Shown here: positions 9,849 to 22,338 of the stretch, piece by piece | How the letters are laid out: the number at the start of each line of letters is the position of its first letter | How positions within the stretch are numbered: the first letter of the stretch is position 1 | Assembly (NCBI GenBank): GCA_945910005.1 | Contig: OX246738.1 | Location: 26,823,303-26,887,302 of the forward strand | Direction of reading: 5' to 3' | Source: Isoperla grammatica | Taxonomy: Eukaryota; Arthropoda; Insecta; Plecoptera; Perlodidae | DNA: 64,000 nt | Program-made: the position numbers and the translations under genes | Notes under the pieces: model-generated | Seen by the model: only the letters and a program-made list of their open reading frames with translations | Told to the model about the DNA's origin: nothing | The model's database searches: none

Positions 9849-10947
9849 GACAGAAATTCTCACATTATCACTATCCGAAGCGTACAATCAGTCTCTTGAG
9901 CTGGCTCACCAACGTGAACAAGTCATTCTCGTAAATTCGGGCAGCACTGCTTCTGATGCACAACAACACAGTCCCAAGTCTCTTTCCATGAGTATTCCCA
10001 CGTACGTCGTCATTAAGAATGAAGACGGACCGATCACACTAGTCCCGATCGTGAACACGTTAGAGAATTCGTTCCCCAACAAACCGGCCAACAAAGTACG
10101 GATACCAAGACTGACGAAAGAGAACCGGTGCGACCCGTTTGTGTACACTTCGGAAGAGAAGACCGAGCCGGCGGTCGAACCGAGACTGAAACCTAAGAAG
10201 GGCGCGGCGAAGAAGACGATTCGAGTACCGGCCAGCAAGCACGTGCGGAAACTGGTGCAGAAGGAATCCAACACGAAGTATCGCTGTCTCCTGTGCGGGG
10301 CCACGTTCCCACAGAACTACCGCTGCGAGTACCACGTGCGCGGACACACGGGAGAGATGCCGTTCGTCTGCGGCGTCTGCGGCAAGAGCTTCGTGGCGAT
10401 GCACATGCTGAAGAAGCACGGGCACGTGCACGAGGCGGGGTGCCGCCACCTGTGCAACACCTGCGGGCGCGGCTTCCGCTCGGGCACCAACCTGCGCGCC
10501 CACGAGCGTTCGCACCTGGATGCGCCCGCGCCCTTCTCGTGCGAGGTGTGCGGCAAGGGGTTCTACCACCGGGCGTCGTACGCCGGCCACGCGTCCACCC
10601 ACGCCGCGCGGCGCGACCACGCCTGCCACCGCTGCGCCAAGACCTACAAGACGGCGCGCCACCTGGCAGAGCACGCGGCGCGGGTGCACGAGAATGTGAC
10701 GCGCCACGCTTGCACCACGTGCGGCAAGCGCTTCTACAGGCGCACGACGTACCGGCAGCACCTGCGCCTGCACACGGCAGAGCGGCCCTATTCGTGCGAT
10801 GTCTGCGGGCGGTCCTTCAACGAGCGCACCAACCTGGCCAGACACAGGCGGATACACGACAAGAACAAGACGTTCGGTACCACCTACCTGGAGGTGGAGG
10901 TCGAGACTGTTGTCGAGTCCGACGAGCTTGCCAACGTGGCAAAGTGA
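9849..10947 (+). CDS. ZAD-C2H2 zinc-finger transcription factor, coding exon 3 (seven C2H2 fingers)
   Basis: Starts after the acceptor GATATTCCAG (9839-9848). The split codon AG|G restores the frame, giving TEILTLSLSEAYNQSLELAH, and the frame stays open to the TGA ending at 10947. Residues about 199-295 are a basic linker with KPKKGAAKKT, a likely nuclear-localisation signal. Residues 296-488 hold seven consecutive C2H2 fingers: starts YRCLLC, FVCGVC, HLCNTC, FSCEVC, HACHRC, HACTTC and YSCDVC, each with the F/Y, L and H-x3-H (H-x4-H in finger 5) positions in place. Linkers are near the TGE(R/K)P type only between some fingers. A 29-residue acidic tail follows. The protein is probably a nuclear sequence-specific DNA-binding factor that dimerises through ZAD; its target and orthologue are not recognisable. 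The finger part is strikingly GC-rich compared with everything around it. Confidence 0.96.
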
Positions 10948-13900
10948 AATTAGCTAATACGCACAAGGTGTTTTATTCCATGGTATATCATGATCTGTTT
11001 TATCTAGATAGATGCTGTAGCCTACAGTAGCCTAACTAGTCTATCCAAGATGATAGAACAAATATGACTTTCTTTCCTGTCATAGTTCGAATTGTGCCAA
11101 AATTATTAACTTGACTTTGGACTAAAAGTTTGAAATTGGATCTTCCTTTAGATCTTAAAAACAAATAATTTTGTTCAACCAAGTGTAGCGTCTTCCCTAC
11201 CAACAACATAACAAAGATTAAACTCTGCCCAATGCAATGTGTCCTTGAAAACGCGTATGCTCCTGCCTCGGTGTCCCAAAAATAGTTTTCGGGACCTATA
11301 AATGTCAGGGAAGGACAAGTTGTGTTCAAATGCAAGAAATGTAATTCGATTGCTACTTGAAATGTTTGTACTTTGTTAAAGGTTTACTTATTTTATATTT
11401 ATTCCATATTGGGAATATTCAACTCTAAACAATTTTATAGTGTGCCTCTATTGTGTTCCATAGTAATTACTATTATGGTGGGTCAGGGTATTCTATTGGT
11501 AGGTCTAAATCTGTTTTTTGTAAACGATATATATACTAGGGATGTGAATACCCAGAATTTTACGTACCCGGTCCTGGTACGTGCGTTACCCTGGTAGCAA
11601 ACTTTATTTCTATACACCTATTGTTATGCTCATGGGTGTCAAATTATTTTCAAAATTATGGATACACTTATAGCATTGGTAAATGGTAACAGATTGCATT
11701 GTGTTCCGTGCATCACGCTCCCTCCCAAGTATTCAAAATATTGTTGTTCATTGTTGTACTCTATTGTAAGTATTGAGAGGGAAAGAATTATAGGAACCAA
11801 CAGCTCACCTTAAATTAGTTTTAGGCCTATAACTGAATAGGATAGACATTAAGGCTAATGTTTTCTTGTTAAAATCCTCAATCCCATACTGATAAAACTT
11901 TATCATGATCAACCGAGAGCTGGAGTCTACCACAATTAACTCATACAATTGGAACTCTTTATCACAATTCCATCAGTTCAGCTTCTTTTCAGCAAACGGG
12001 GCCTTCTCATTTTATTGATCTTAAGCATTCACATGAAGGCAAAGCTACAAGATTCATTCCAGTTCCACTTACTAAATACCTCTGCCTGATGGTTAAATAT
12101 TGATTTTAGTACAACATTTCCAGCATGTCTGAGGGTAAAATTTTAAAAGAAACTAATTTAAATTACCATGACCATGGTTCACTCAATAGACAAACGGACT
12201 ACAGGTGGAGCTCTGTATAGACTATAATATGAAATAAATAAAAGTATGCTTGAAATTATAGTACAGTACTTTTAAGAAAAAGGTAAAATGTATACAAGAT
12301 CAATGGTCGCTCCCCAATGTGTGGAGTTATCTTGTTGTAAAACAACTTAATGTTTGTCTAATCGTGACTTTTGTATCATGTTATTCATTTATGCAATAAA
12401 ACCAAAACTGCTGAGCACTTTGTCAAATGTTACCAAAAAAGAAGGTCTAATCTTATTTGTCCTTGGCTAAAACTAATTTTACTTATATAATACTAATTTA
12501 ACCTTTTTAGGGTTCTGACCTGCCAATGATATGGGCAGGTCAGAAAAAGAAGACATTTTATATTGGATAGCGAGGAAGAAGAATAGCTGAGGAATAGGCT
12601 CTGCATAGAAAAAAAAAAATTGTATTGTAACTTTAAAACAAACATTTCTCAGTGTTCTTAAATCAATTACTCAATACCGGTAGTATAATTATTGCTTATA
12701 CTCAAAAATTTAAAATTCTTGCAATACCAAGTAGGCTATGTCATCATGCATACATAATTAACTACTCTTTTATTTTGGGCATGGTTTTCTGTTTTCTAAA
12801 ATATGCACAACAACAAAAGTTTGTTTGGAATTGAAACATTGACTTCTGAAAGTTACAAAATTGTGTACTTTATTATTTTTCTATGACCGGTACCGTCGAT
12901 ATTGCTACTTTTCCTCTCTTCATTCCGAACATAACTTTGCCTAGAAAAATACACTGCTAATGAACAATTTTGATTGTAGTTGAAGAAATACTTTGGTATA
13001 TAGGACTTAACAAATTTTCAGTTTCATCTTCCGATACAAATGGACTCGTCATACTGGTAAATGATAAAAATCGTTACAAAAATACCATAACAGATAACAA
13101 ACTTTTAGTTCGTTTAGTCCTTATGTTTTTCCATTACAATAACATTTGTTCATCAATTCAGCAGTGGGTTTTTCTTGGCTTGGTTTTTCTGTAGGGCTTT
13201 CGCAGCCATCATATCGTAAGTCTTTGAACGACTGGCTACGGCCAGAGCCAAAGCAGTCACATATTATACATTCTTGACTGCCTTCGCTGTAAATTCAAAA
13301 AGAGATGAGTTCTCAAAGGTGATAAATTGATTTGTGATATGGAGTAGCCCAGTTACTGGATTTGAGTTATTGATCAATTAATAAGCACAATATGGTACGT
13401 TTTGTCATTGCAATTCATGCTGAAGTTTTAGTAGTTATGCAGGATAGAAATACGGTTTACCTTTACTTAGTTTTGAGCAACCACAATTCTTATGGCACCG
13501 CCCGAAATTACCGTCTTGTAGTATTATCTTGAGAACGCTACACAATATTAAAAAAGTGAATGTGCGAATTGTGATTTTGTAAGAACTCAAAACTTAATTT
13601 TAAAACTACCAAATAATATTCTAATCATTATAACTTTTATTGATTGATTGATAAGAATATGTATTTGAACTATAGGTATGGCTATCAATGTCAATACCTA
13701 TATAGTTTGCTCGGTCTTAAACGGGGATGGCCGATGAGTAGTCTCACTAGCAAAGTCGCAATAAATTAACGTATTTTAATAATATCGTGAGAAGGCTACA
13801 CAATATTTGAAAAACGGTTAGTAACTACTTTTGTAATATTATGTGATTTTGTTGTTTTAATAGGCTGTTGAAACTCACCTTTCCCCTTAGGTTATATTTA

Positions 13901-15136
13901 ATTAACCGTCTCCAAAATATTTAATTTAATTTTTTTACTATGCTTCAGCGATTATTTTTATGTGACAGTTTCGTGGTGACGTCATATTTGGCAGCCACTG
14001 AGCTAAACTCACCTGTTGGACACTGCTAATTGCTTTGCGTCGTTCAAACAGCGGCTCTTGCATTGCGCGCGCGCGTCTTGTAGTTACTGTTACTTCTTCG
14101 TCTTCCATTCATAACGCAGCCACAACACACTCCAATCACTATACCCAAAAAAGCAATGGCTACAACCAAAGAGTACAAGTGTGTAATCTTTGCTACAACA
14201 AATCTGTTGAAGCAGTGCATACTCAGCGGTGATTTACTATGTTTTTTTTGCTCAAGCCGTGATTTAGAAACTCGCGACAGATTTTATCTCCGCAATTGGA
14301 CATTAAAATATGTACGTGGCAAATTAAATTTATGCATCTCTGCTAAAAATTTAATTTATATACACTCAAAAGATATTTTAGAATCGAATTAAAGATGCAA
14401 GCGGATGTCAAAAACACGGCAGGGGCGCTTGTTATGCCTTGAGCGAGACAATCTCGTTAAACCAAACAGGTCTGAGAGGTTAGAGACAGGAAGAGGAAGA
14501 TATGTAATTAGATAAAAAGGCGGAGAGGAATTGAAATTGAAAATTACAGTAAATGTCTTGAGAAAATCTTTTTAGAATTTCTACTAATATGTTTGAATTT
14601 ATTTTTCCTTCCTCTGTTTTTTCCTGGATTAGATTAGGAAAATAAACATTTACGGAATTTGCTTCTTCCCACAGATAGATTTATACGTAATCGGATTTAT
14701 TCCTTTCAGTTTTACCATTTCTCTGATTTGTTTCTAATTTCGATTAGCTTGCGGCCTTGCGTTATTAAGTCATCGGATGTGTGTGTAATCAGTAATCATT
14801 TAGCATGTTGACAAGAAATGATGAAAACAAATCAAATAGTGATATAGTCACACATTCACCTAACCAAATACCTAAGTATACAACCTATCGATTGTTGTAA
14901 GGTATTTGACTAAACACTCTTCATCCACTTTCCTTCAGCTTGTTCAAGAACATAACTATTTGGAACAAAGACATTTTCCCTCACAATTCACAATAATGTG
15001 CCCTCTACCCAATGTTATGTGTACGCGGAATGAGTGACAAACCAGATGTTAATCATGCTGTTATGGCTGACTGTGTGTGTAATGTACTGCTACTAGTAAA
15101 TTGATGATAATTACATAATCCATTCCAAAACCACTA
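10948..15136. other. 3' flank of the ZAD zinc-finger gene; no gene seen
   Basis: AT-rich sequence. AATAAA signals occur at 12233-12238 and 12395-12400 and could end the transcript, but no single site is convincing. A 12-bp-stem hairpin (TTCTGACCTGCC / GGCAGGTCAGAA) lies at 12513-12545. Two diverged copies of a phrase around GAGAA(C/G)GCTACACAATATT occur near 13535 and 13795. Open frames here are short and featureless. Confidence 0.5.
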
Positions 15137-15635
15137 TGTTGGAACGAATTGTTCCTTATTTGTCTGGTTTCGAGCTCCAGTTGGACAAATTTGTATTGAA
15201 ATTACTGCCACACAATATAATCTAGAATACGCTAGTCCCTCAATGATTTTCTCAAGACGCCATATTGTGTAACGGGAAACAAGTACGTGGGGATAAACTG
15301 GGATGAAAGTATGACTAACACTAACAGATATATACAAATACAGACTATAGTTTATTGTCACGAAAGCTTAGTTAAATACACGTGCCACGCTACAACACGT
15401 AAAACCAAGACGGGCCTCACTCGGCCCGTCTTCAATCTACCCTGACCATCTCAAGGTCTACTGGATTTACTCTACAAGCGATCTAGTGGACCTTGGACCA
15501 TCTAAGCTCTGACAAGCGGGCAAGCCGCCCCTGCTTATATAGGTAGGGGGTAGACCAACGGGTAGGCCCCTCCTACCTCCCACCTAACCACATAGCAATG
15601 CAATGCAAGTCATTGCAATTGATCCATGTAACACA
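15137..15635 (-). mobile_element. Probable solo LTR of a retrotransposon
   Basis: Read on the minus strand, about 499 bp run from TGTGTTACATGG to CGTTCCAACA, with canonical TG...CA ends. In the right order there are a TATATAAG promoter box (minus complement of 15534-15541), an inverted repeat AAGACGGGCC / GGCCCGTCTT (15407-15432), and AATAAA (complement of 15351-15356), giving a U3-R-U5 layout. No internal gag/pol, primer-binding site or second LTR was found in the window, and the target duplication is not clear (CACTA on one side, CACAT on the other). Solo LTR is the best reading; an unrelated promoter is the alternative. Confidence 0.6.
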
Positions 15636-17496
15636 CATCATGCATGGTTTTAAAACGCATCCTCAATTTGTACCATTATGGAATATTAGATATTATAAAA
15701 CTTCGAGTACTCAGCTATGTTTAACTCCTCCACCCTGCTCCTTCCCATCTTAGTTTCCTGTGAACTTTTATTCAGGAAAGAATTATCAGCGTCACCTTAA
15801 AAATGCTTGAAAAATTGGATTCACCAACGAACCGTTACGAAACTGAAAGCTTGCATCATTTGAAGTCAGCTGACATTTTCATGTTTGCTGGTTTTGAGTG
15901 GGACGAAGACTAATGAGACGGGAAATTAATTTCCTTGGGCAAGTTGTAAAGTGTGTGATTTCAAACAATGTATTAATTTATTTTTTGAAACTTATGTAAT
16001 AGTTATCCCAAACTTACTATTGTCATGCTGACGCCGAGTCAAATAATACCAACTTAACTTGCATCACTCTAGGTCTAGTTCCTAACATAAGTTGTACTTG
16101 ATACAGATCCATTAGTGATAATTTTCGGCCGTGTATTGAAATTGTGAAAACCTTTAAACAGTGCGTTGCAGAAGACTGCCTTTACGAATGTATGAAATAA
16201 CACCACAAATCCGCTTATTTTCGTTGAAACCGCGGCATGAAACTGATGGTCATACGGAACGGATATAAGGTAATCATGCGAATTGTTCGAGTCGGTGAAC
16301 TATATACTGTTATTGCGTCCATTTTGAAACTTGGAGTTTTTTCCTTGTCTTGTTTCGCTCCTTGCTGCCTTTAGTTCACATTCACAACTATAGTGTCATT
16401 TCCATGTACGAAATCGAAATTTGTACTCTTGTAATCAGCTGTAAACGATGCGGCTTTTTCTGATGGGATACACAACCGGAGTTGTATGACCAAGGGGTGG
16501 ATGTGCAATGTGCATCGTGCACTCATCATATCAACGCATTCTACCTACGGGCACAATGTCTAGACTGAAAACAACAAACGATACATCACACAATCAAATG
16601 AAGCATCAACTCCTGAAATATGCAGTCGTCTCTTATTGCATAGGAAATTTGGTGGAAACGTTCTTTAAATTGCGTTGTAGTGTATTGAGATTGAGCTGTA
16701 TTTCAATCACTGAATGTGAATATGTGAATAATAGGTTCGTATTACACAAAATGATAAAGCATGTATTTCTTTATTTTTGAGAAAAATCTAAGTGCCTGAA
16801 ACGCCGGCAGTATGAGGAAACGTGCTATGCATGTCGGACTAGCCCGGAAATATTTTAATTTTATTAATCAATATTATGTTTTATTGTTGGCTCGCGGATA
16901 TTGTATTGACATTATTTTAGTGGATCGCGAAGAAAAAAGTGTAAAATCAACTGTGCTAGAAGAAACTTTGAGTTTTGTATCTAACTTTTGTTGAAACCGT
17001 GGTAGGCAGGTAACCAATCAGAAGTTTGATTACAGTTTACAGGTAACATGACATCACAACGGACATAATTGTGTGTTGACATTTTAGCTGTCATTAGAAG
17101 AATTTGCGTACCAGAAATATTATCGTTCAAACCCGTATATCCCCCCACAAAGTTTATGAAAATAATCTATTGTATTGCAAACCACACGAAGAGCTGTCTA
17201 ACATGGAGTTTCTTTATTTTGCTTTTTAGTCGTAATAGCAAACTGGTGTTGGAGTAAGAACAGTAGAACTTCAACCAAACGTCATCCGAAACATTTCACC
17301 AATGCATTGCCAGTCAAAAGTAAACAAACATGTCATTTTGGCGGACAATATGGCTTCCACCCGCATTACGTGAATAACCACCAATCTCTTCGCACTTGTT
17401 GATAGGCTCAAACAAAGTTGTTAGTTTATTTATCCAGTCAACAATCACTCACACCACGACACCAGCAATAATCTGCTACATCTAACGGCCTCGTGA
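15636..17496. other. No gene seen
   Basis: AT-rich unique-looking sequence. Frames at 16508-16780, 16812-16994 and 17069-17257 are short with no domain or splice support. Confidence 0.5.
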
Positions 17497-17627
17497 TTGC
17501 ATTCCGTAAGGTCGACCACGCTCAACCAGCCCGCGACCGTAGTACTATGTATTGTAATCTTTGGTACTAGTACCAATATCCAATGATAGGATGGTCGAGC
17601 CGCCTGGTCGACTTTACGGAATACAAC
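17497..17627. mobile_element. MITE family A, copy 2
   Basis: Starts TTGCATTCCGTAAGGTCGAC and ends GGTCGACTTTACGGAATACA plus AC, the same terminal inverted repeats as at 2030-2137, around a different or diverged centre. Also shares the internal CCGTAGTAC motif. No coding sequence. Confidence 0.8.
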
Positions 17628-17882
17628 CTAAGTGGGTAGAAACATGATAGTGGTTGTGGCCTGTATTCGGCCATTGTAAGTAAAGTTTCATCAAATTCAG
17701 ATTCCACAATACATTATATACATTATTGAATTGCATTTCTTATTGATTTTAATTGATGAAGTATAATATGTTTCCTCGAGTTTTCGATTAACCATTAAAT
17801 TAGCATTTCTGCCGCGAACGCCGTATAAAACCAGCTTTAACAAGTTTCTTTTTGCGGTACCGGTAACTTAACTTTCCAGTTA

Positions 17883-18475
17883 CCGTAAAACGAGGTGACT
17901 TTGACCCGCCGAGGTGACATTGTCCTATTTTTAAACTTTGTTTATTAAATTCACAAGTAATTATTGTATGGTCGGATAAAAAAATTTTTTGTTTCATAAA
18001 TTACAATGGATTGTAACATTATAAACAGTCTTTTGTTGTGTCCAAAAAAATTACACTGAAACTGAAAAAAACAGTCGCAAAAATTCCACCATTTATTATT
18101 GTTTAAATCACCCGCAAAAATGTCTAAGTTCTGATCACAAGACGATAGTGAAAGAGCAAGGAAAGAATGGGGCAATGCTGCACTGAATATAGGGTGACAT
18201 TGTCCCAGTAGAGGTTTATTATAGAAACTACATAGTAAATTGACAGTGAGTTAAAGTCACCTCGAATCCAAGGTGACTTTAGCTCACTTTATTTTAATTT
18301 TTTCTAAAGCTGTTAATTATGAAATATATGTTTTGCCATAGTTATTTGTTAGAGTAAGATAAGCATAAATGATATGATGAACAAATTTTAATTTTAAAAT
18401 TCATTTTTAAGGACATTTTAAATGAATTCATTAAAAAAGTGTTAAAAAGTGGGCCAAAGTCACCTCGTTTTACGG
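17883..18475. mobile_element. TA-flanked inverted-repeat element with repeated AGGTGAC(A/T)TTG motifs
   Basis: A 593-bp element with ends CCGTAAAACGAGGTGACTTT (left) and AAAGTCACCTCGTTTTACGG (right), an inverted repeat of about 25 bp with one internal mismatch. It is flanked by TA on both sides (17881-17882, 18476-18477), as expected for a TA-inserting superfamily such as Tc1/mariner. The core AGGTGAC(T/A)TTG recurs inside at about 17910, 18191 and 18271, and inverted at about 18254. The internal minus-strand frames (17800-17997, 17951-18175) show no transposase motif, so it is probably non-autonomous. Confidence 0.82.
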
Positions 18476-18477
18476 TA

Positions 18478-19495
18478 CTTCATTTTTGGACTTACTTTAA
18501 CTTTACCGGTAACTAATTACTTTTAATGAAACTGCTATTTTCGGGTAACTTCTCCAATTCTAATAACTCAATAAAATATTGGAGAACAAAAGAACTGCAA
18601 CCAAAATGGCATCTGAAACATTTCGAGGATGAGCTGCCGATCAAAAGTAATCAAACATGGTGTGTGTATAATGTTTTGACACAATATAGCTGCCACGCTA
18701 GTATTGTGTGAATACACAAGATAGGTATACGCTAAACTCAACAACGATCAAACTCGCACACCTTCAATAGTCGAGTTCTGCAGCACTTAACTCGCAAAAG
18801 TGTACGTTATCAATATTCCAATGTGTGTAAATGTCAAATCTTGTGATTTAATCGTAGCGCAGCCCCTTTGTGCTGCGGTGTGTCGCGCGCTACTTCCTAT
18901 ACGGAAGCTCTCTCGACGCGTGAGTTTTGGGCCTGAATGCCGCCCCTATAATTATACAACAGGGCATATATCAACGCAGCACACTCACTCACAGCTGTCA
19001 TCCTGTCGTGTCTATCGATAAATCGATTTATTTTCGACTCTCCTGACGCGGCTTTCAATTCAGCACTACATATTGCCAGTTTGCGAGTAGGTAGGTATCC
19101 GCGTCGCCTCTTTGCCAACGAAATCGTTATTATTTGCATAACGTCAATTAATTTCTACCGTTCTAATCCTTTTGGTATGGAGGTTTGCAAAGTTTTTGCT
19201 GATCTCTTCTATTCTTGGCGTTTGCTTAGAATTAATTAACCTTTTGATAACATGCAGTGACTGCATGATTGCATTATGGCTGAAATATCACTCTTAGTTA
19301 CCTTTTGTAATAATATGATCTTGCTGGACACCTTTCATACCTAATTAAAAACATCGCAGTAATGCTACAGGAACATCGAAATATTACACTATCTCGAATA
19401 TAGCACATAGATATTTAGTCATTAGTGTAATGAAATTAATGAATGAATGATTTACTTCATTTCAAATCACTCTAATCAATTTTCGAATAATTTAC
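18478..19495. other. No gene seen
   Basis: Unique-looking AT-rich sequence. Short frames at 18526-18711 and 18800-19139 have no recognisable features. Confidence 0.45.
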
Positions 19496-19739
19496 CCAAC
19501 AATTACAATTGTTTTTATAGATCCATATATAATTCAAATATTTATTTGTATATTATATTGAAACGTATGGATAAAGTTACAATAATTAACGGAACTTATT
19601 AAATAACGAAACGGTTAATAATTTACCCAACAATTACAATTGTTTTTATAAATCCCATGTATAATTCAAATATTTATTTGTATATTGTATTGAAACGTAT
19701 GGATAAAGTTACAATAATTAACGCAACTTATTAAATAAT
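19496..19739. repeat. Tandem duplication, two copies of about 121 bp
   Basis: Copy 1 is 19496-19616 and copy 2 is 19617-19739. Both start AATAATTTACCCAACAATTA and contain GAAACGTATGGATAAAGTTA. They differ by a handful of substitutions and a single-base insertion. Confidence 0.92.
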
Positions 19740-21060
19740 ACCAAATGCGCTAACTTATTAGTATTACGTAATACTACTTGTTCAGGTTTCCGAACTTATG
19801 TTTCATTTATTTATTTAATGTCTATCCTATCCAGTAAAAACTAAACTGATGTACAAAGAAGAGAAGGGCAATAAAATAAAACTATGCAAACAATTAATAA
19901 TTTAATGAAATCATAAATAGCAATAATAACAAAAACAAATACAAAATACAGAATTTAAAGTGGTTTATCTCATAACTCTGTGGATTGCATGTTTATTAGT
20001 TATTACCAATAACATCATCATTAATCATTATTATATTATTGTTAATGTCAACATATCCAATGCAAAGTACAATCTGGAATATCTGTTGCATGTATTCCTA
20101 CCTCTAATGTTTTCCAATCCAACTGCTCTTCAAATATTATCAGAAGGCCTATTTCTATTTATCACCATGTCTCGACAAATGCCTCTATTGCTCTTCCTTC
20201 CATATGTACGTATACTGCAACAATCCGTATATAGCCTACGTAGCTTCTCATCAACGGCCTTTACACGTACACTCATGCGCGCGGGACTCGTTGTCGCGCG
20301 TTCTTTCCTGCAGGTAAAACTGTCCGTATAAAAGCAATTGTCTTCTAAGTCTCAATATGTTCGTTTCTTTACGTCCATATAGAATGCCCCTCTTAGCGAC
20401 TGTGCTGCTGTGATATCTGCCTCATTGGTGGAGGTGCCGGGTATTAGATCTCGCATGTTATGAACATTCTACTTCCTTGATGTGGCATTGCATAATACTT
20501 GCATGATAATGAGACACAATCAGACATTCATTCGTACTACATCACATCACATGGCAAAGTACGGACGAACCTCGAATAAATTATGTAAACTCCAACCATA
20601 CCCATGACGTAGAGATGGGTGGCACATTTAGTTGGTGCATATATCGATATATCGAGTACGCCGAGTACTGCCTGACGTCGCGCCTGAAGGACAGTGTGGA
20701 GCCCGGATGAGTCACGTGAGAATGCCGGCGGAGATGTCGGGGAAACCTCGTGATACAAGGTATGTGAAAAACCACAAAACGTGGCCGTGGTCTAATACCC
20801 AAAATATGTATTATCATAAAATATATATATAGATTGTAGTCCCTATTTTGTAAAGTATTTTATAAAATTTTACAATTTAAAATCCATTCAATACTGAAAC
20901 AAGCCCGTTGACCTTCTGTGTGTAGAGGGCAGGTGCAAAAGTGTAATAAAAAATTAATAATGGTAATAACTATTTTCATTTTTAGTATTTCCAATATATC
21001 GGTTATATTCTGTGTTTGTTGTTAATTGCTTCACACGTGGAATTGGAAGTCCCAGCTGTC
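19740..21060. other. No gene seen
   Basis: AT-rich sequence with a short ATCGATATATCGA palindromic stretch near 20642. A 123-codon frame at 19960-20331 is hydrophobic but has no recognisable domain, codon signal or splice context. Confidence 0.45.
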
Positions 21061-21119
21061 TTACAAAGATGTTTTACATTTTGTACTACAATTTAGTTTA
21101 GTGGGTTTATTCCTGTTTC

Positions 21120-21245
21120 CAATGCAGAAGAGCTAGAGTTCGAAACCCGGTTCGGCCATGTTTTTTTTTTAACATTGGAACTTGAATGTAATCTATTTTG
21201 TAAACGGTGACTTTAGAACCGCCATATCAACGAAACACATCATAA
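21120..21245 (+). mobile_element. SINE-like repeat family B, copy 1
   Basis: Contains AGTTCGAAACCCGGTTCGGC, which resembles a tRNA-type B box, followed about 45 bp on by AAACGGTGACTTTAGAACCG and AACGAAACACAT. The same two blocks in the same order recur at 55879-55995. No matching A box was identified, so tRNA origin is tentative. Confidence 0.5.
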
Positions 21246-21807
21246 ATACCCCAATGAAAATCAGTTCGTGTAACTGAATGAATGGGTAGACTATAAATAC
21301 AAATTTATTTTAAATGATGTGGCTTATACATTCATTACTGTATTCACTCATTAAATACTCCATTTATATATTTATTTCCACATTTCCATTTTTGCACTTT
21401 ATTTTTATAAATTTTTGTAATTCACTTTCCGTTTATTTATGGATGCGTTTCCGTTGCGAATTTCAATGAGTGTCAGGGGCGTCAGGTCAGTGGGGTGCCT
21501 GAGCGCACTGGTGCGAGCGATCACGTCCATATAGGAGGACTCTAACCAAGCGTATAGCCACTAAAATCTGCAATGGACGATGCTGTAATGCCTGAGTCGC
21601 GACCCCTAAACCCTCATGTGTGTTTGACTTGGTTGCGTACGTGGCAAGAGTACCGAACACACCAACCACCCAAGCGGGGATGGGGATGTATGGTCAATGC
21701 TCGGCTCTTTATTCGCATGCCCTTACCCAAACGCCGCGAAAGAAGTGAATTTAATTTAAATTTTTAGCGAGTAGATAACGTATAGGCAGTGCAACGTGTA
21801 GGCGAAG

Positions 21808-22282
21808 CAGGGGCGTAACCAGGGTACTAATATTACCCGGGTAAGATGCGGAGATAGGGACTTCAGGCAAAAATAGCAGGAGGGTTTGGAGGGCGAGCCC
21901 CCCAACAACAGCGCCGCAGGCGATTTTTTTTAAATTCGGGGTTTTAGAGTGATTTCGGTTGGAATTCATAGTCGGCCCCTACACCTAGAGGCACCCATTG
22001 TTGCTATGGATTTGTTTTGTTTAATTACTGGCCTAAATGCAAAACTGAAATACTGTCGTTTGTGTAGTGCACAAACCAGAAAACTTAAACACAAATGGAA
22101 ACATGGACGAGAATGATTAAGTACTATTTGGTTTTGGGGCTAAGTTTGGTCTAAGTTTGGGGCTAGGTTTGGGCGGTTGGTCCTAGTGGAATTGTAATAG
22201 CTGTAGGCATGCAAGGAACACATACTTAGGAAATTTTTACCCGGGTATCTACCCGGGTTACCGATGCCTAGTTACGCGCCTG
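21808..22282. mobile_element. Non-autonomous hAT-like element with 8-bp TSD (7/8 match)
   Basis: A 475-bp element. The left end is CAGGGGCGTAACCAGGGTAC and the right end on the minus strand is CAGGCGCGTAACTAGGCATC. The flanks are AGGCGAAG (21800-21807) and AGGTGAAG (22283-22290). Inverted CCCGGGTA boxes lie near both ends. The phrase GGCGAGCCCC and the A/T run after GCGCCGCAGGCGA resemble the interior of 29325-30008, so the two belong to related families. Confidence 0.82.
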
Positions 22283-22311
22283 AGGTGAAGCAAGTGTGTT
22301 GCAAGTGTAGG

Positions 22312-22338
22312 CAGTGCAAGTGTGATACACTTGCACTG
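22312..22338. repeat. Perfect 12-bp inverted repeat beside a GT run
   Basis: CAGTGCAAGTGT, three bases, then ACACTTGCACTG, followed by GTGTGTGTGTG. Part of a GTGTAGGCAGTGCAA-rich stretch on both sides of the 21808-22282 element. Confidence 0.8.

Noticed and set aside
10060..10857. 265-codon minus-strand and 245-codon plus-strand alternative frames across the zinc-finger exon
   Set aside because: They are by-products of the GC-rich codon use of the finger exon; the seven-finger frame explains the sequence.
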